From NCBI RefSeq assembly GCF_001815865.1, contig NZ_KV822195.1:368996-432995 (forward strand): DNA of 64,000 nt. Direction: 5' to 3'. This DNA comes from Abiotrophia sp. HMSC24B09. GTDB taxonomy: Bacteria > Bacillota > Bacilli > Lactobacillales > Aerococcaceae. Shown piece by piece: positions 29,781-38,092 of this stretch (position 1 is the stretch's first letter; the number at the start of each line of letters is the position of its first letter). A program made the position numbers and the translations under genes. The notes beneath the pieces were generated by a model. The model was given only the letters and a program-made list of their open reading frames with translations, was not told where the DNA came from and did not search any database.

Positions 29781-30579
29781 GACAGTTCATGCCCATGTCT
29801 TGGTCTGGCTAGAAGAAGCCGCTGAGAATTTACGGCAATCACTCAAACGATCCCTTCAAGTGGATCAGAAAACAGGCGCCAGCGACTTAGTTACGGAGAT
29901 GGATAAGGCGACAGAGGCATACTTTGTCGATAAGATTACCAGCCACTTCCCAGACCATCGCATTATTGGTGAGGAAGGCATGAGTCAAGGGACGGAAGAT
30001 TTGGCCGGCATTGTTTGGGTCATTGACCCAATCGATGGGACCCTTAACTTCGTTAAGCAGAAAAATAACTTTGGCATTTTGATTGGGATATTCCAAGATG
30101 GTAAGCCATTAGCTGGCTACATTTACGATGTCATGAAACATGACCTTTATGCGGGGATTGTAGGCCAAGGTGCTACCCTCAACGGCCAGCCACTGGTGCC
30201 ACTTAAGATTGACCGCCTGCAAGATTCTCTAGCAGTAGGGAACGTGGCCATGTTTACCCAAAACCGTTGCAATAGCCAACGCCTCTTAGAAAATGTCTTA
30301 GGCGTTCGGGCGCACGGTTCTGCTGCTCTTGAAGTTATCGAAGTCATTCGTGGTGAAGCGGCAGTTTACCTAAGTTTCAAATTAAGTCCTTGGGACTTTG
30401 CTGCTGGTTGGGCCATTTGTGAGGCCATGGGCTTCAAGGCAACTAAGCCAGACGGATCGGCCTTATCCATTTTATCAGCCAGTCCTATTATTTTCGCGCA
30501 TGACACTGTCCATGAAGAAGTCATCCGCGTTTTAGCAGAAGAAAAAGATCAGTTAGGAGAAATTAATGAATACGCGTAA
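29767..30579 (+). CDS. suhB: inositol monophosphatase family protein
   Basis: Mg-dependent sugar-phosphate phosphatase (270 aa). It has IIGEEG (metal-binding Glu pair), WVIDPIDGTLNFV (Asp-Pro-Ile-Asp-Gly-Thr signature) and the C-terminal PWDFAAGWAI with the third aspartate. The physiological substrate in Firmicutes is unclear. GGAGGTTCAA precedes the start. It overlaps both neighbours by 14 bases, so yktA, suhB and typA are a coupled unit. Confidence 0.88.
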   Translation: MEDFKTVHAHVLVWLEEAAENLRQSLKRSLQVDQKTGASDLVTEMDKATEAYFVDKITSHFPDHRIIGEEGMSQGTEDLAGIVWVIDPIDGTLNFVKQKNNFGILIGIFQDGKPLAGYIYDVMKHDLYAGIVGQGATLNGQPLVPLKIDRLQDSLAVGNVAMFTQNRCNSQRLLENVLGVRAHGSAALEVIEVIRGEAAVYLSFKLSPWDFAAGWAICEAMGFKATKPDGSALSILSASPIIFAHDTVHEEVIRVLAEEKDQLGEINEYA

Positions 30580-32401
30580 GGATATCCGAAATATTGCTAT
30601 TATTGCCCACGTCGACCACGGTAAAACCACACTGGTTGACGAGTTGCTTAAACAGTCCAACACCCTCGATGAGCGTGCTAAATTAGATGAGCGTGCCATG
30701 GACTCTAACGACATTGAAAAAGAACGTGGGATTACCATCTTAGCCAAAAACACTGCCGTTGATTATAAGGGGACTCGTATCAACATCTTGGACACCCCAG
30801 GTCACGCGGACTTCGGTGGCGAAGTAGAACGTATCATGAAAATGGTTGATGGGGTTATTCTGGTGGTGGATGCCTATGAAGGGACCATGCCACAAACTCG
30901 CTTTGTCTTGAAGAAAGCCTTAGAACAACACTTAGTACCGATTGTCGTAGTCAACAAGATTGATAAGCCTTCTGCTCGTCCAGAAGAAGTAGTAGATGAA
31001 GTCTTAGAGCTCTTCATCGAATTAGGGGCCGACGATGATCAATTGGAATTCCCAGTGGTCTATGCTTCAGCCCTTAACGGGACGTCTAGTCTATCTGACA
31101 ATCCAGCAGACCAAGAGCCATCCATGGATGCTATCTTTGACTCAGTTATTGAACATGTACCTGCTCCAGTTGATAACTCCAACCAACCATTACAATTCCA
31201 AGTTTCCCTGTTGGACTATAATGAATACGTGGGGCGTATTGGGATTGGCCGTATCTTCCGTGGGAAGATGAAAGTCGGCGACAACGTGACCCTTATGAAG
31301 GTTGACGGCACTAGCAAGAACTTCCGTATTACTAAGATGTTTGGTTTCTTCGGCTTGGACCGCGTGGAAATTAACGAAGCTAAGGCAGGGGACTTAATTG
31401 CCTTATCAGGTATGGAAGATATCTTCGTTGGAGAAACCGTAGCAGATGCTGCAAATCCTGAAGCTCTACCTATTCTTCACATTGATGAGCCTACCTTACA
31501 AATGACCTTCTTAACCAACAACTCGCCATTTGCTGGTAAAGAAGGCAAGTACGTGACTTCCCGTAACCTCCAAGATCGTCTTATGCAAGAATTGCAAACA
31601 GACGTATCCTTGCGCGTGGATCCAACCGACTCACCAGATGCCTTTATCGTTTCTGGTCGTGGGGAATTACACTTGGCTATCTTAATTGAGAACATGCGTC
31701 GTCAAGGTTATGAGTTCCAAGTTTCACGTCCTAAGGTGATTCTTAAGGAAATCGATGGCAAGACCTGTGAACCTTTCGAACGCGTACAAATTGACACACC
31801 AGAAGAATACATGGGGGCGATTATTGAAGCCTTAGGTCAACGTAAGGCTGAAATGGCGGACATGGTGACCACAGGTAATGGCCAAATCCGTATGGTCTTC
31901 TCTGTGCCAGCTCGTGGCTTGATTGGGTTCTCAACTGAGTTCTTATCTATGACCCGTGGTTATGGGATTATGAACCATAGCTTCGATGACTATCAACCAG
32001 TTATTGATTCCAATATTGGGAACCGTCGTAACGGTGCCTTGGTTGCCCTTGAGGCAGGACAAGCCACCACTTATGGGATTATGAACTTAGAAGATCGTGG
32101 GACTATCTTTGTTAACCCAGGGACTGAAGTCTACGGTGGGATGATTATTGGGGAACATAACCGTGAGAACGACTTAACTGTTAATATCACCAAGGCTAAA
32201 CAATTAACTAACATTCGTTCAGCAACCAAGGACCAAACCGCAGTGATTAAACGCCCACGTATTCTAACTCTAGAAGAATCCTTAGAGTTCATGGATGATG
32301 ATGAATACTGTGAAGTAACACCTGAGAGCGTTCGTTTACGTAAGCAAATCCTTGACAAGGGTGCGCGTGAACGCGAAACCAAGAAAGCTAAGAAGGCCTA
32401 A
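30566..32401 (+). CDS. typA: ribosome-associated translational GTPase TypA/BipA
   Basis: EF-G-like GTPase (611 aa) that binds 70S ribosomes and helps large-subunit assembly and stress growth. It has G1 AHVDHGKTTL, switch I with RGITI, G3 DTPGHADFG, G4 NKIDK, domain II, EF-G-like domains III and V, and the BipA-specific C-terminal domain (RARSxx-like NRRNGALVALEAG onward). The length is normal. Confidence 0.96.
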   Translation: MNTRKDIRNIAIIAHVDHGKTTLVDELLKQSNTLDERAKLDERAMDSNDIEKERGITILAKNTAVDYKGTRINILDTPGHADFGGEVERIMKMVDGVILVVDAYEGTMPQTRFVLKKALEQHLVPIVVVNKIDKPSARPEEVVDEVLELFIELGADDDQLEFPVVYASALNGTSSLSDNPADQEPSMDAIFDSVIEHVPAPVDNSNQPLQFQVSLLDYNEYVGRIGIGRIFRGKMKVGDNVTLMKVDGTSKNFRITKMFGFFGLDRVEINEAKAGDLIALSGMEDIFVGETVADAANPEALPILHIDEPTLQMTFLTNNSPFAGKEGKYVTSRNLQDRLMQELQTDVSLRVDPTDSPDAFIVSGRGELHLAILIENMRRQGYEFQVSRPKVILKEIDGKTCEPFERVQIDTPEEYMGAIIEALGQRKAEMADMVTTGNGQIRMVFSVPARGLIGFSTEFLSMTRGYGIMNHSFDDYQPVIDSNIGNRRNGALVALEAGQATTYGIMNLEDRGTIFVNPGTEVYGGMIIGEHNRENDLTVNITKAKQLTNIRSATKDQTAVIKRPRILTLEESLEFMDDDEYCEVTPESVRLRKQILDKGARERETKKAKKA

Positions 32402-32417
32402 GAGCTAAGTGCTTCAA

Positions 32418-32448
32418 GGGCAGCCTCCTAATCTGAGGAAGCTGCCCT
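32418..32448 (+). other. hairpin between typA and dnaD
   Basis: GGGCAGC pairs with GCTGCCC, with an inner TCCT/AGGA stem. No T run follows, so it may stabilise or partly end the typA transcript. Confidence 0.5.
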
Positions 32449-32486
32449 GTGCCAATAGAAAAACTAGACTGAGAAGGGGGAGCATC

Positions 32487-33173
32487 ATGTATAATTGGTA
32501 CCAAGAAGGCTTTGTAGTCTTGCCGCAGGTCTTACTCAGCCATTATCAAGACTTAGGCTTGAGTCCAGAAACCTTTCTCCTAGTGACCACGATATTAGGT
32601 CAGAAGGATGGGGATTTGAGTCCTATGGCTGTTGTAGAACTGTGCTCGCAACATTACGGTTGGCAGTCTCATCAAGCCATGTCTCAACTATCTCTCTTAG
32701 CAGATCAGGGTTATCTCGTCTTTGAAATGGATACTTCGGGCCAAGACCGTTTGAGTCTAGCGCCACTTTTTGAACGACTAGACTCCTTTAATCCAGCAGC
32801 TAGTCAAAAACAGACGACTTCTAGTAATGAGACAGACCCAACAAGTAATCAGAAAGAGACCATGACGGCTAGTCAACTCATTCCTCTGGTGGAAGGGGAG
32901 TTTGGCCGTTCCCTGTCAGCACTCGAATATGAGACCTTGAATGGCTGGCTCAAGCAAGATGGCTATGCGCCTGATTTAATTCGTCTAGCAGTTAAGGAAG
33001 CCGTTTTGCGTCAAGCCCTCAGCCTTAAGTATATTGATCGCATTCTGATTAATTGGGAGCGCCATGGCTTGACCACTGCTACTCAGGTTCAAGCCTATCT
33101 AGAAAGCCGCGATAAGGACCAGCCCAACAATCAAGAGGCGGTTTATGATCAGATTGATATTCCACTACTCTAA
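32487..33173 (+). CDS. dnaD: DnaD domain replication protein
   Basis: Primosome-type protein (228 aa). The N-terminal winged-helix DDBH1 domain (about 1-95) is joined by a polar linker rich in S, T and Q to the DDBH2 domain (about 130-215), which ends in the YIDRILINWERHGL (YxxxIxxxW) motif typical of DnaD/DnaB. DnaD remodels DNA and loads helicase with DnaB and DnaI. ATG 32487 has AAGGGGGAG upstream; the longer frame from 32409 runs through a hairpin. Confidence 0.88.
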   Translation: MYNWYQEGFVVLPQVLLSHYQDLGLSPETFLLVTTILGQKDGDLSPMAVVELCSQHYGWQSHQAMSQLSLLADQGYLVFEMDTSGQDRLSLAPLFERLDSFNPAASQKQTTSSNETDPTSNQKETMTASQLIPLVEGEFGRSLSALEYETLNGWLKQDGYAPDLIRLAVKEAVLRQALSLKYIDRILINWERHGLTTATQVQAYLESRDKDQPNNQEAVYDQIDIPLL

Positions 33174-33197
33174 AGCATTGTAGAAGGAGAGAGAAGT

Positions 33198-33587
33198 ATG
33201 GTTGAATCTTTGAATAGCCGGGCAGACTTTGTGACAACTGCCAACTGGATGTCTGGTGGTGTTATGGGCCGCCATGGCCGTATTCTAGTTGGTAACAAGG
33301 CATTCGAATTCTATAACGACCGTAATCCTGCTGATTTCGTTCAGATTCCTTGGGGCGAAATTCGTCAGGTTCGTGCCATCATGCTGATGAAACGGGGCTT
33401 CATTCGTGGCTTTTTCATTGATACTAAGTCTGCTGGCACCTATCACTTTGTCGTCTCTAAGGCCGGCCAGACCCTTAAGGCCATGCGAAACTATCTGGCG
33501 GAAGAACAACTGGTCAGAAATAAGCCAATCTTCTCCCTGGCCAAGCTTTGGAAAGAATGGCGCCATAAAAAAGCAAAGAAACAATAG
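33198..33587 (+). CDS. DUF956 family protein (ManO-like)
   Basis: A 129-aa soluble protein of the DUF956 family. Members usually lie beside mannose-family PTS genes in Lactobacillales (manO). Visible conserved parts are GVMGRHGRILVGNKAFEFYN, IPWGEIRQVRA and a basic C-terminus (EWRHKKAKKQ). Here no PTS gene is within the window, so the gene has been separated from its usual partners. GGAGAGAG precedes the ATG; a terminator follows. Confidence 0.82.
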   Translation: MVESLNSRADFVTTANWMSGGVMGRHGRILVGNKAFEFYNDRNPADFVQIPWGEIRQVRAIMLMKRGFIRGFFIDTKSAGTYHFVVSKAGQTLKAMRNYLAEEQLVRNKPIFSLAKLWKEWRHKKAKKQ

Positions 33588-33596
33588 GACCTCTAG

Positions 33597-33621
33597 CCCT
33601 CAGCTAAATGCTGAGGGTTTT
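33597..33621 (+). terminator. terminator after the DUF956 gene
   Basis: CCCTCAGC and GCTGAGGG form a perfect 8-bp stem with loop TAAAT, followed by TTTT. Confidence 0.88.
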
Positions 33622-33636
33622 GTTCATTATTTGAAC
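33622..33636. promoter_or_regulatory. palindromic operator-like site 1, lic operon
   Basis: GTTCA-TTATT-TGAAC is a perfect 5-5-5 palindrome, 18 bases upstream of the -35 of the licA promoter. The same arms and spacing recur at 33691-33705. Confidence 0.7.
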
Positions 33637-33653
33637 TTTTTAAGCTGAAACCC

Positions 33654-33682
33654 TAGACATAAGAGAATAAGTGGTTTATACT
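33654..33682 (+). promoter_or_regulatory. sigma-A promoter of the lic operon
   Basis: TAGACA and TATACT with 17-base spacing. The expected start of transcription falls at about 33690, just before the second palindrome. Confidence 0.7.
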
Positions 33683-33690
33683 AGACTAAA

Positions 33691-33705
33691 GTTCAAAAAA
33701 TGAAC
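33691..33705. promoter_or_regulatory. palindromic operator-like site 2, lic operon
   Basis: GTTCA-AAAAA-TGAAC is a perfect palindrome with the same arms and spacing as site 1, placed at about +1 of the lic promoter and ending 18 bases before the licA start. Confidence 0.7.
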
Positions 33706-33723
33706 ACAGAAAGAAGGGCTAAG

Positions 33724-35586
33724 ATGAATGACTTAATGACCTTGCTGTATTACTTGAACCGAGAAGAAGCGGGCAGTCAACGTGATATGGCACAAGCGAC
33801 TAACCTATCCCTAGGCAAAATTAATCTGATTCTCAAGCGACTTGATGAACAAGGATACATTGAGATTGAGCGTCAGGGGACGCGTAACCACTATCAAGTG
33901 ACGGACAAGGGCTTGGCTTTGCTAGAGACCGGCTTGAAAGATGCAAATGCCCGTAAGATTCAGTTGGCTCAGGCCAAGGAGAAAATTCATCAGGCAGTCA
34001 TTCTTGCTGCAGGCCAACCTCGTCATCTGGACCAACCCGTGCCACTCCTATCATTAGGGGACCATACCTTATTGGATCGGACCCTTCAAGTCTTACGAGA
34101 TCAAGGAGTAGAGCGTTTTGTCTTGGTTGCTGGCTTCCAAGCTGACCTCTTGGCTCAACATGTTGCTGACATGCCTGATGTGACTCTAGTAGTCAATGAG
34201 GCTTATGCCCACACAGGGACAATGGCTTCTCTGGCCACGGCAGCTCCTCATATTGATGGCGACTTCTTCCTGATTGAGGGGGATTTACTCTTTGAAGTCC
34301 GTGGGATTAAGGGGCTGAATAAGGTCGCTAATGACTCCGCGATGTTGATTACCAGTGTGCGTGAGCAACATGATGAGGCCATGGTGGAATTGCGTGATGG
34401 CTATGTTTATAAGATGGGGAAGGATATTCACCAATTCAACCGTATTGACGGTGAAATGATTGGTCTATCAAAATTGTCCTATCCTTTCTACCTTAAGATG
34501 TTGGCCATTTATGCTGACAACCTTAATCCTTATGTTAACTATGAATATATTATGTTGGATGTTGCGCAAGACTACCGCTTGGGGTACCTTAAACTGGATG
34601 ACTTCTTCTGGGGTGAAATTGACGATGCTAGTCAGGTTCATCATGTTCTTAAGCGTGTTTACCCACGTTTGGTTCGCAAGGAAGAACGAGCAGCTAAGCA
34701 AGAAGTGGAGCAGTTCTTGGCCGACCAGATGGATGCTAGCCCTGAGGAAATTGCGACCTTAGAAAGTGCCGGTGGTATGACTAACAAGAACTACAAGGTC
34801 ACCCTCAAAGGCCAACCTTACATCATTCGGATTGCCGGCAACGGGACGGAGAAGTTTATTAATCGCCCAGCTGAGAAATCCAATAGCCTATTAGCTCATA
34901 TTCTGGGCTTAGATGCTGAGACCCTTTACTTTGACGAAGTGACAGGGACCAAGGTGTCAGCTTTCATTCCAGAGGCTGAGACCCTAAATGCTAATACGGC
35001 GACTTATCTTAACAATATGCGAATGACAACGGGACTCCTCAGACACTTGCATCAATCAGGATTAGACTTTGATAACCGTTTTGATGTCTTCGAGGAGATT
35101 GCTAAGTATGAGAGTTTTGTGGATGAAGTAGGGGCAGACTATTTTGACGGCTATCAGGCGACACGTCAGGAAGTTTTCCAACTACAGGAAGATTTGGCTG
35201 ACTTACCAGTTCAAATAGTGCCATGTCACATTGACACAGTTCCAGAGAACTTTGTCAAAGGTGGAGACGGCAAATCCTATCTCATTGACTGGGAATACTC
35301 AGGTATGAACGACTTGGCTTGGGATTTAGCGGCCCATAGTCTAGAATGTGGCTTCAGCCAAGAGCAGGAAGACCGCTTCTTAAGTCTCTACTGTCAAGAT
35401 CAAGAGGTGCCAGTAAGCTTGAAGACTAAACTCTTAATCTATCAAATTTGCCAAGACTTCCTCTGGTCAGTTTGGACCATCTTCAAGGAAAGCCGGGGCG
35501 ATGATTTCGGAGACTATGGGATTGAACGTTACCGTCGTGCGCAAGCTAACCTAGCACGCTACCATGCTCTAAAAAAGGAAGGATGA
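33724..35586 (+). CDS. licA: winged-helix / nucleotidyltransferase-like / choline kinase fusion (LicA-type)
   Basis: A 620-aa three-part protein. Residues 1-68 form a MarR-like winged helix (SQRDMAQATNLSLGKINLIL recognition region, then a wing). Residues 88-310 are a sugar-nucleotide-transferase-like domain. Residues 340-620 are a LicA-type choline kinase with catalytic HIDTVPEN (H502, D504, N509) and LIDWEYSG (D522). The kinase looks active. The nucleotidyltransferase signature is damaged: the usual G-x-G-T/S-R and PK motifs appear as AAGQPRHLDQPVPLL. A separate intact LicC is encoded two genes on. ATG 33724 has GAAGGG upstream; ATG 33700 lies inside the second palindrome. The expected role is phosphorylating choline for teichoic acid decoration; DNA-binding by the N-terminus is inferred. 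Confidence 0.85.
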   Translation: MNDLMTLLYYLNREEAGSQRDMAQATNLSLGKINLILKRLDEQGYIEIERQGTRNHYQVTDKGLALLETGLKDANARKIQLAQAKEKIHQAVILAAGQPRHLDQPVPLLSLGDHTLLDRTLQVLRDQGVERFVLVAGFQADLLAQHVADMPDVTLVVNEAYAHTGTMASLATAAPHIDGDFFLIEGDLLFEVRGIKGLNKVANDSAMLITSVREQHDEAMVELRDGYVYKMGKDIHQFNRIDGEMIGLSKLSYPFYLKMLAIYADNLNPYVNYEYIMLDVAQDYRLGYLKLDDFFWGEIDDASQVHHVLKRVYPRLVRKEERAAKQEVEQFLADQMDASPEEIATLESAGGMTNKNYKVTLKGQPYIIRIAGNGTEKFINRPAEKSNSLLAHILGLDAETLYFDEVTGTKVSAFIPEAETLNANTATYLNNMRMTTGLLRHLHQSGLDFDNRFDVFEEIAKYESFVDEVGADYFDGYQATRQEVFQLQEDLADLPVQIVPCHIDTVPENFVKGGDGKSYLIDWEYSGMNDLAWDLAAHSLECGFSQEQEDRFLSLYCQDQEVPVSLKTKLLIYQICQDFLWSVWTIFKESRGDDFGDYGIERYRRAQANLARYHALKKEG

Positions 35587-35592
35587 ACTTAG

Positions 35593-36528
35593 ATGAAAAA
35601 TAAGGAAACAAGTGGCATTATTGCCGGTCTATTGTCAGGCCTTTTGTGGGGGGCAGATACCCATTATAATGGCGTTATTCTGATGATGTTACCCTTCACG
35701 CTAGTGGATCCAAGACTGGCTGGAGCCGCTCTCTTATTGGCCCTCTTCCATGATGGTTTTTCTGCCTTAATGATGACGGGGGAGTTGGTTCGTCAAGGGC
35801 AACTCAAGCAAACTTTCAAACAATTGACCAGCAAGAGTTCCTTTGTGGTCATGTTAGCAGCTGTTTTAGGTGGTCCTATGGGTATGCGGGCCTATCTCTA
35901 TGCGGTAGATGCGATTGGGGCAGGCTTAACAGCAAGTATTTCCTCTATGTATCCAGTGGTTGCTGCTTTTTTAGGTATGTTAATTCTTAAGGAAAAGATA
36001 ACTAAGCCAGTTTGGATTGGCTTGGGCTTGGCCGTGTTAGCGGTCTTAGGCGTGAGTCTGTCTGGTGATATGATGCAATCTAATGCCCAACTGATTGGCT
36101 TCTTAGTGGCCTTTCTCAGCGTAGTCGGCTGGTCTTTGGAGAGTGTGATTTGTTCCATTGGGATGAAGGAAGATTTGAATCCTAAGCAAGCTCTTTGGAT
36201 TCGTCAATGCGTCTCTACTTTAGTTTATTTGGGCTTTATTACCTTCGAATCTGACTTGGTCTTTAGCGTGACGGCTGTTATTAGTCAGCCAGTTCTTTGG
36301 TTAATCTTGGGTGTTGCTGTCTTAGGCACATTGTCTTATTTGAATTTTTATCGCGCAATTGATACAATTGGTCCTGTAAAGGCTACTGCACTCAATATAT
36401 CATACGCTATTTGGGCCATTGTCTTCTCCATCTTGCTAGGAGGAGCTGAATTTAACCCAATTCTCTTGCTATCGGCGGCTTTGATGATTGTAAGCAGTGT
36501 CTTAGTTTCACAACACGAAGGAGCCTAA
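35593..36528 (+). CDS. licB: choline permease LicB (DMT/EamA transporter)
   Basis: Membrane transporter (311 aa) with about ten hydrophobic helices in two EamA repeats. The second repeat ends with ILLSAALMIVSSVLVS. Its position between the choline kinase and the CTP:phosphocholine cytidylyltransferase makes choline the likely substrate, as for pneumococcal LicB. It starts six bases after licA. Confidence 0.85.
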   Translation: MKNKETSGIIAGLLSGLLWGADTHYNGVILMMLPFTLVDPRLAGAALLLALFHDGFSALMMTGELVRQGQLKQTFKQLTSKSSFVVMLAAVLGGPMGMRAYLYAVDAIGAGLTASISSMYPVVAAFLGMLILKEKITKPVWIGLGLAVLAVLGVSLSGDMMQSNAQLIGFLVAFLSVVGWSLESVICSIGMKEDLNPKQALWIRQCVSTLVYLGFITFESDLVFSVTAVISQPVLWLILGVAVLGTLSYLNFYRAIDTIGPVKATALNISYAIWAIVFSILLGGAEFNPILLLSAALMIVSSVLVSQHEGA

Positions 36529-36531
36529 GCT

Positions 36532-37224
36532 ATGAAAGCAATAATTCTCGCCGCTGGTATGGGAACTCGCTTGCGGCCAATCACCCTTACAACCCCTAAG
36601 TCCTTAATTGAAGTCGCTGGTACAAGCTTAATTGAGCGCCAGATTGAATTCTTGCGGGCTAAAGGGATTGAAGACATTATTGTTGTGACAGGGTACTTGG
36701 CTGAAAAATTCGATTTTCTGAAGGACCAGTATGGCGTGACCTTGATTCACAATGCCCAATATGAAAGCTACAATAACTTCTACACCATGTACTTGGTCCG
36801 TCACTACTTGAGTGATGCCTATGTTATTGATGCTGATAACTTCCTAGTTGATAATTTCTTGTTATCGGCACCAGAAAGCTCCCTTTACTTTGGGGTAGCG
36901 AAAGAAGGCTTCAAGGATGAATGGGTCTTGCATTACCAGCAAGATGACCTTCGCGTAACGGCCATTACGGTAGAAAGTGGTCAAGGGCGGATTCTGTCTG
37001 GCGTCTCTTACTGGAGTGCCAAAGACGGCCAACATCTACAGCAACTGATTGAGCGCTACTACCAAGAAGCAGATTATGCCAATCTCTACTGGGATGATGT
37101 GGTCAAGGATAACCTAGCTGATTTAGATGTTCATGTTTATCCAATTGAAGGCCATCGGACCTTTGAAATTGATAGCCTAGAGGATTTAGAAGCGCTACGT
37201 TCGCAAATGGAAGCAAAAAAATAG
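36532..37224 (+). CDS. licC: CTP:phosphocholine cytidylyltransferase
   Basis: Makes CDP-choline from CTP and phosphocholine. The 230-aa protein has an intact nucleotidyltransferase signature (ILAAGMGTRL, PKSL), YNNFYTMYLVRHYL and the IDADNFL metal site. The length matches pneumococcal LicC. It begins three bases after licB and is closed by a strong terminator, so licA-B-C is one unit. Confidence 0.92.
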   Translation: MKAIILAAGMGTRLRPITLTTPKSLIEVAGTSLIERQIEFLRAKGIEDIIVVTGYLAEKFDFLKDQYGVTLIHNAQYESYNNFYTMYLVRHYLSDAYVIDADNFLVDNFLLSAPESSLYFGVAKEGFKDEWVLHYQQDDLRVTAITVESGQGRILSGVSYWSAKDGQHLQQLIERYYQEADYANLYWDDVVKDNLADLDVHVYPIEGHRTFEIDSLEDLEALRSQMEAKK

Positions 37225-37228
37225 CGAG

Positions 37229-37254
37229 AAGCCAGACAAGTGTCTGGCTTTTTT
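37229..37254 (+). terminator. terminator of the licABC operon
   Basis: AAGCCAGACA and TGTCTGGCTT form a perfect 10-bp stem with a two-base center, followed by TTTT. Confidence 0.9.
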
Positions 37255-37327
37255 GTTTTGGATGTGTGATCATTTCTTAATAAAATGCTTAAGCTAACGA
37301 CTTTTCCATGCGTGTCGATATAAGATG

Positions 37328-37336
37328 TGCTATAAT
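37328..37336 (+). promoter_or_regulatory. extended -10 promoter of tarI
   Basis: TGCTATAAT is an extended -10 with no convincing -35, 47 bases before tarI. It makes tarI-tarJ-licD a separate transcript from licABC. Confidence 0.5.
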
Positions 37337-37383
37337 AATTAGGATAGAAAGACACTTTACGATAGTGAGAAGGAGAGAGAGGC

Positions 37384-38091
37384 ATGATTTATGCAGGTAT
37401 TCTAGCAGGGGGCATTGGATCCAGAATGGGGATTCAAGATATGCCTAAGCAATTCCTCATGTTAGGCAATAAGCCCATTATTATTCATACCATCGAAAAA
37501 TTCTTAGTAGTACCAGACATTGACCAAGTCTATGTAGCCGTACATCCTAACTGGTTAGTCTACTTCAATGATTTAGTAAATAAGCACTTGCCAGGCCATG
37601 AGTCTAAGATTAAAGGCGTTGATGGGGGTGGGGATCGGAATGATAGTATCCTTAATATCATCGCAGATATTAAGGCGGCCGGTCCTGTCTCTGACCAAGC
37701 TATTTTAATTACTCATGATGCGGTACGTCCTTTTGTCTCTTACCGTATGATTCAAGACAACATCAAGGTCATGGCTGACTATGATGCGACCGATACAGTG
37801 GTCATGGCTAACGATACCATTGTGGAATCCCAAGACGGTAAGTCCATTAGTTCTATTCCTAATCGGGCTCACATGTTCCAAGGTCAGACACCTCAAACCT
37901 TCCGTATCAATCAGTTTGATAGCCTCTTCGCTAGCCTCAGTCAAGACGAGCGTGAGATTTTAACCGATGCCTGCAAGGTCTTTGTCCTCAAAGGGAAAAG
38001 TGTTGGCCTAGTAAAAGGGGAATACTCTAACTTGAAGATTACGACCGTGACCGATTTGAAAATTGCAGAAGCTATGTTGGGAGAGATCTAA
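37384..38091 (+). CDS. tarI: ribitol-5-phosphate cytidylyltransferase (TarI; IspD-like)
   Basis: Makes CDP-ribitol for teichoic acid polymer. The 235-aa IspD-family fold has AGGIGSRMGIQDMPKQFL, HDAVRPFVS and QTPQTF. IspD itself is the other possibility, but direct coupling to TarJ (ribulose-5-phosphate reductase) and licD points to TarI. GAAGGAGAGAG precedes the ATG. Confidence 0.88.
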   Translation: MIYAGILAGGIGSRMGIQDMPKQFLMLGNKPIIIHTIEKFLVVPDIDQVYVAVHPNWLVYFNDLVNKHLPGHESKIKGVDGGGDRNDSILNIIADIKAAGPVSDQAILITHDAVRPFVSYRMIQDNIKVMADYDATDTVVMANDTIVESQDGKSISSIPNRAHMFQGQTPQTFRINQFDSLFASLSQDEREILTDACKVFVLKGKSVGLVKGEYSNLKITTVTDLKIAEAMLGEI

Positions 38092-38092
38092 A

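Noticed and set aside
37276..37293. CiaR-like repeat (CTTAAT, CTTAAG) before tarI
   Set aside because: The spacing between the two halves is six bases rather than five and one half deviates, so it does not meet the TTTAAG-N5-TTTAAG pattern.
37384..38091. IspD of the non-mevalonate pathway
   Set aside because: The fold is shared, but tight linkage to tarJ and licD makes TarI the better call.
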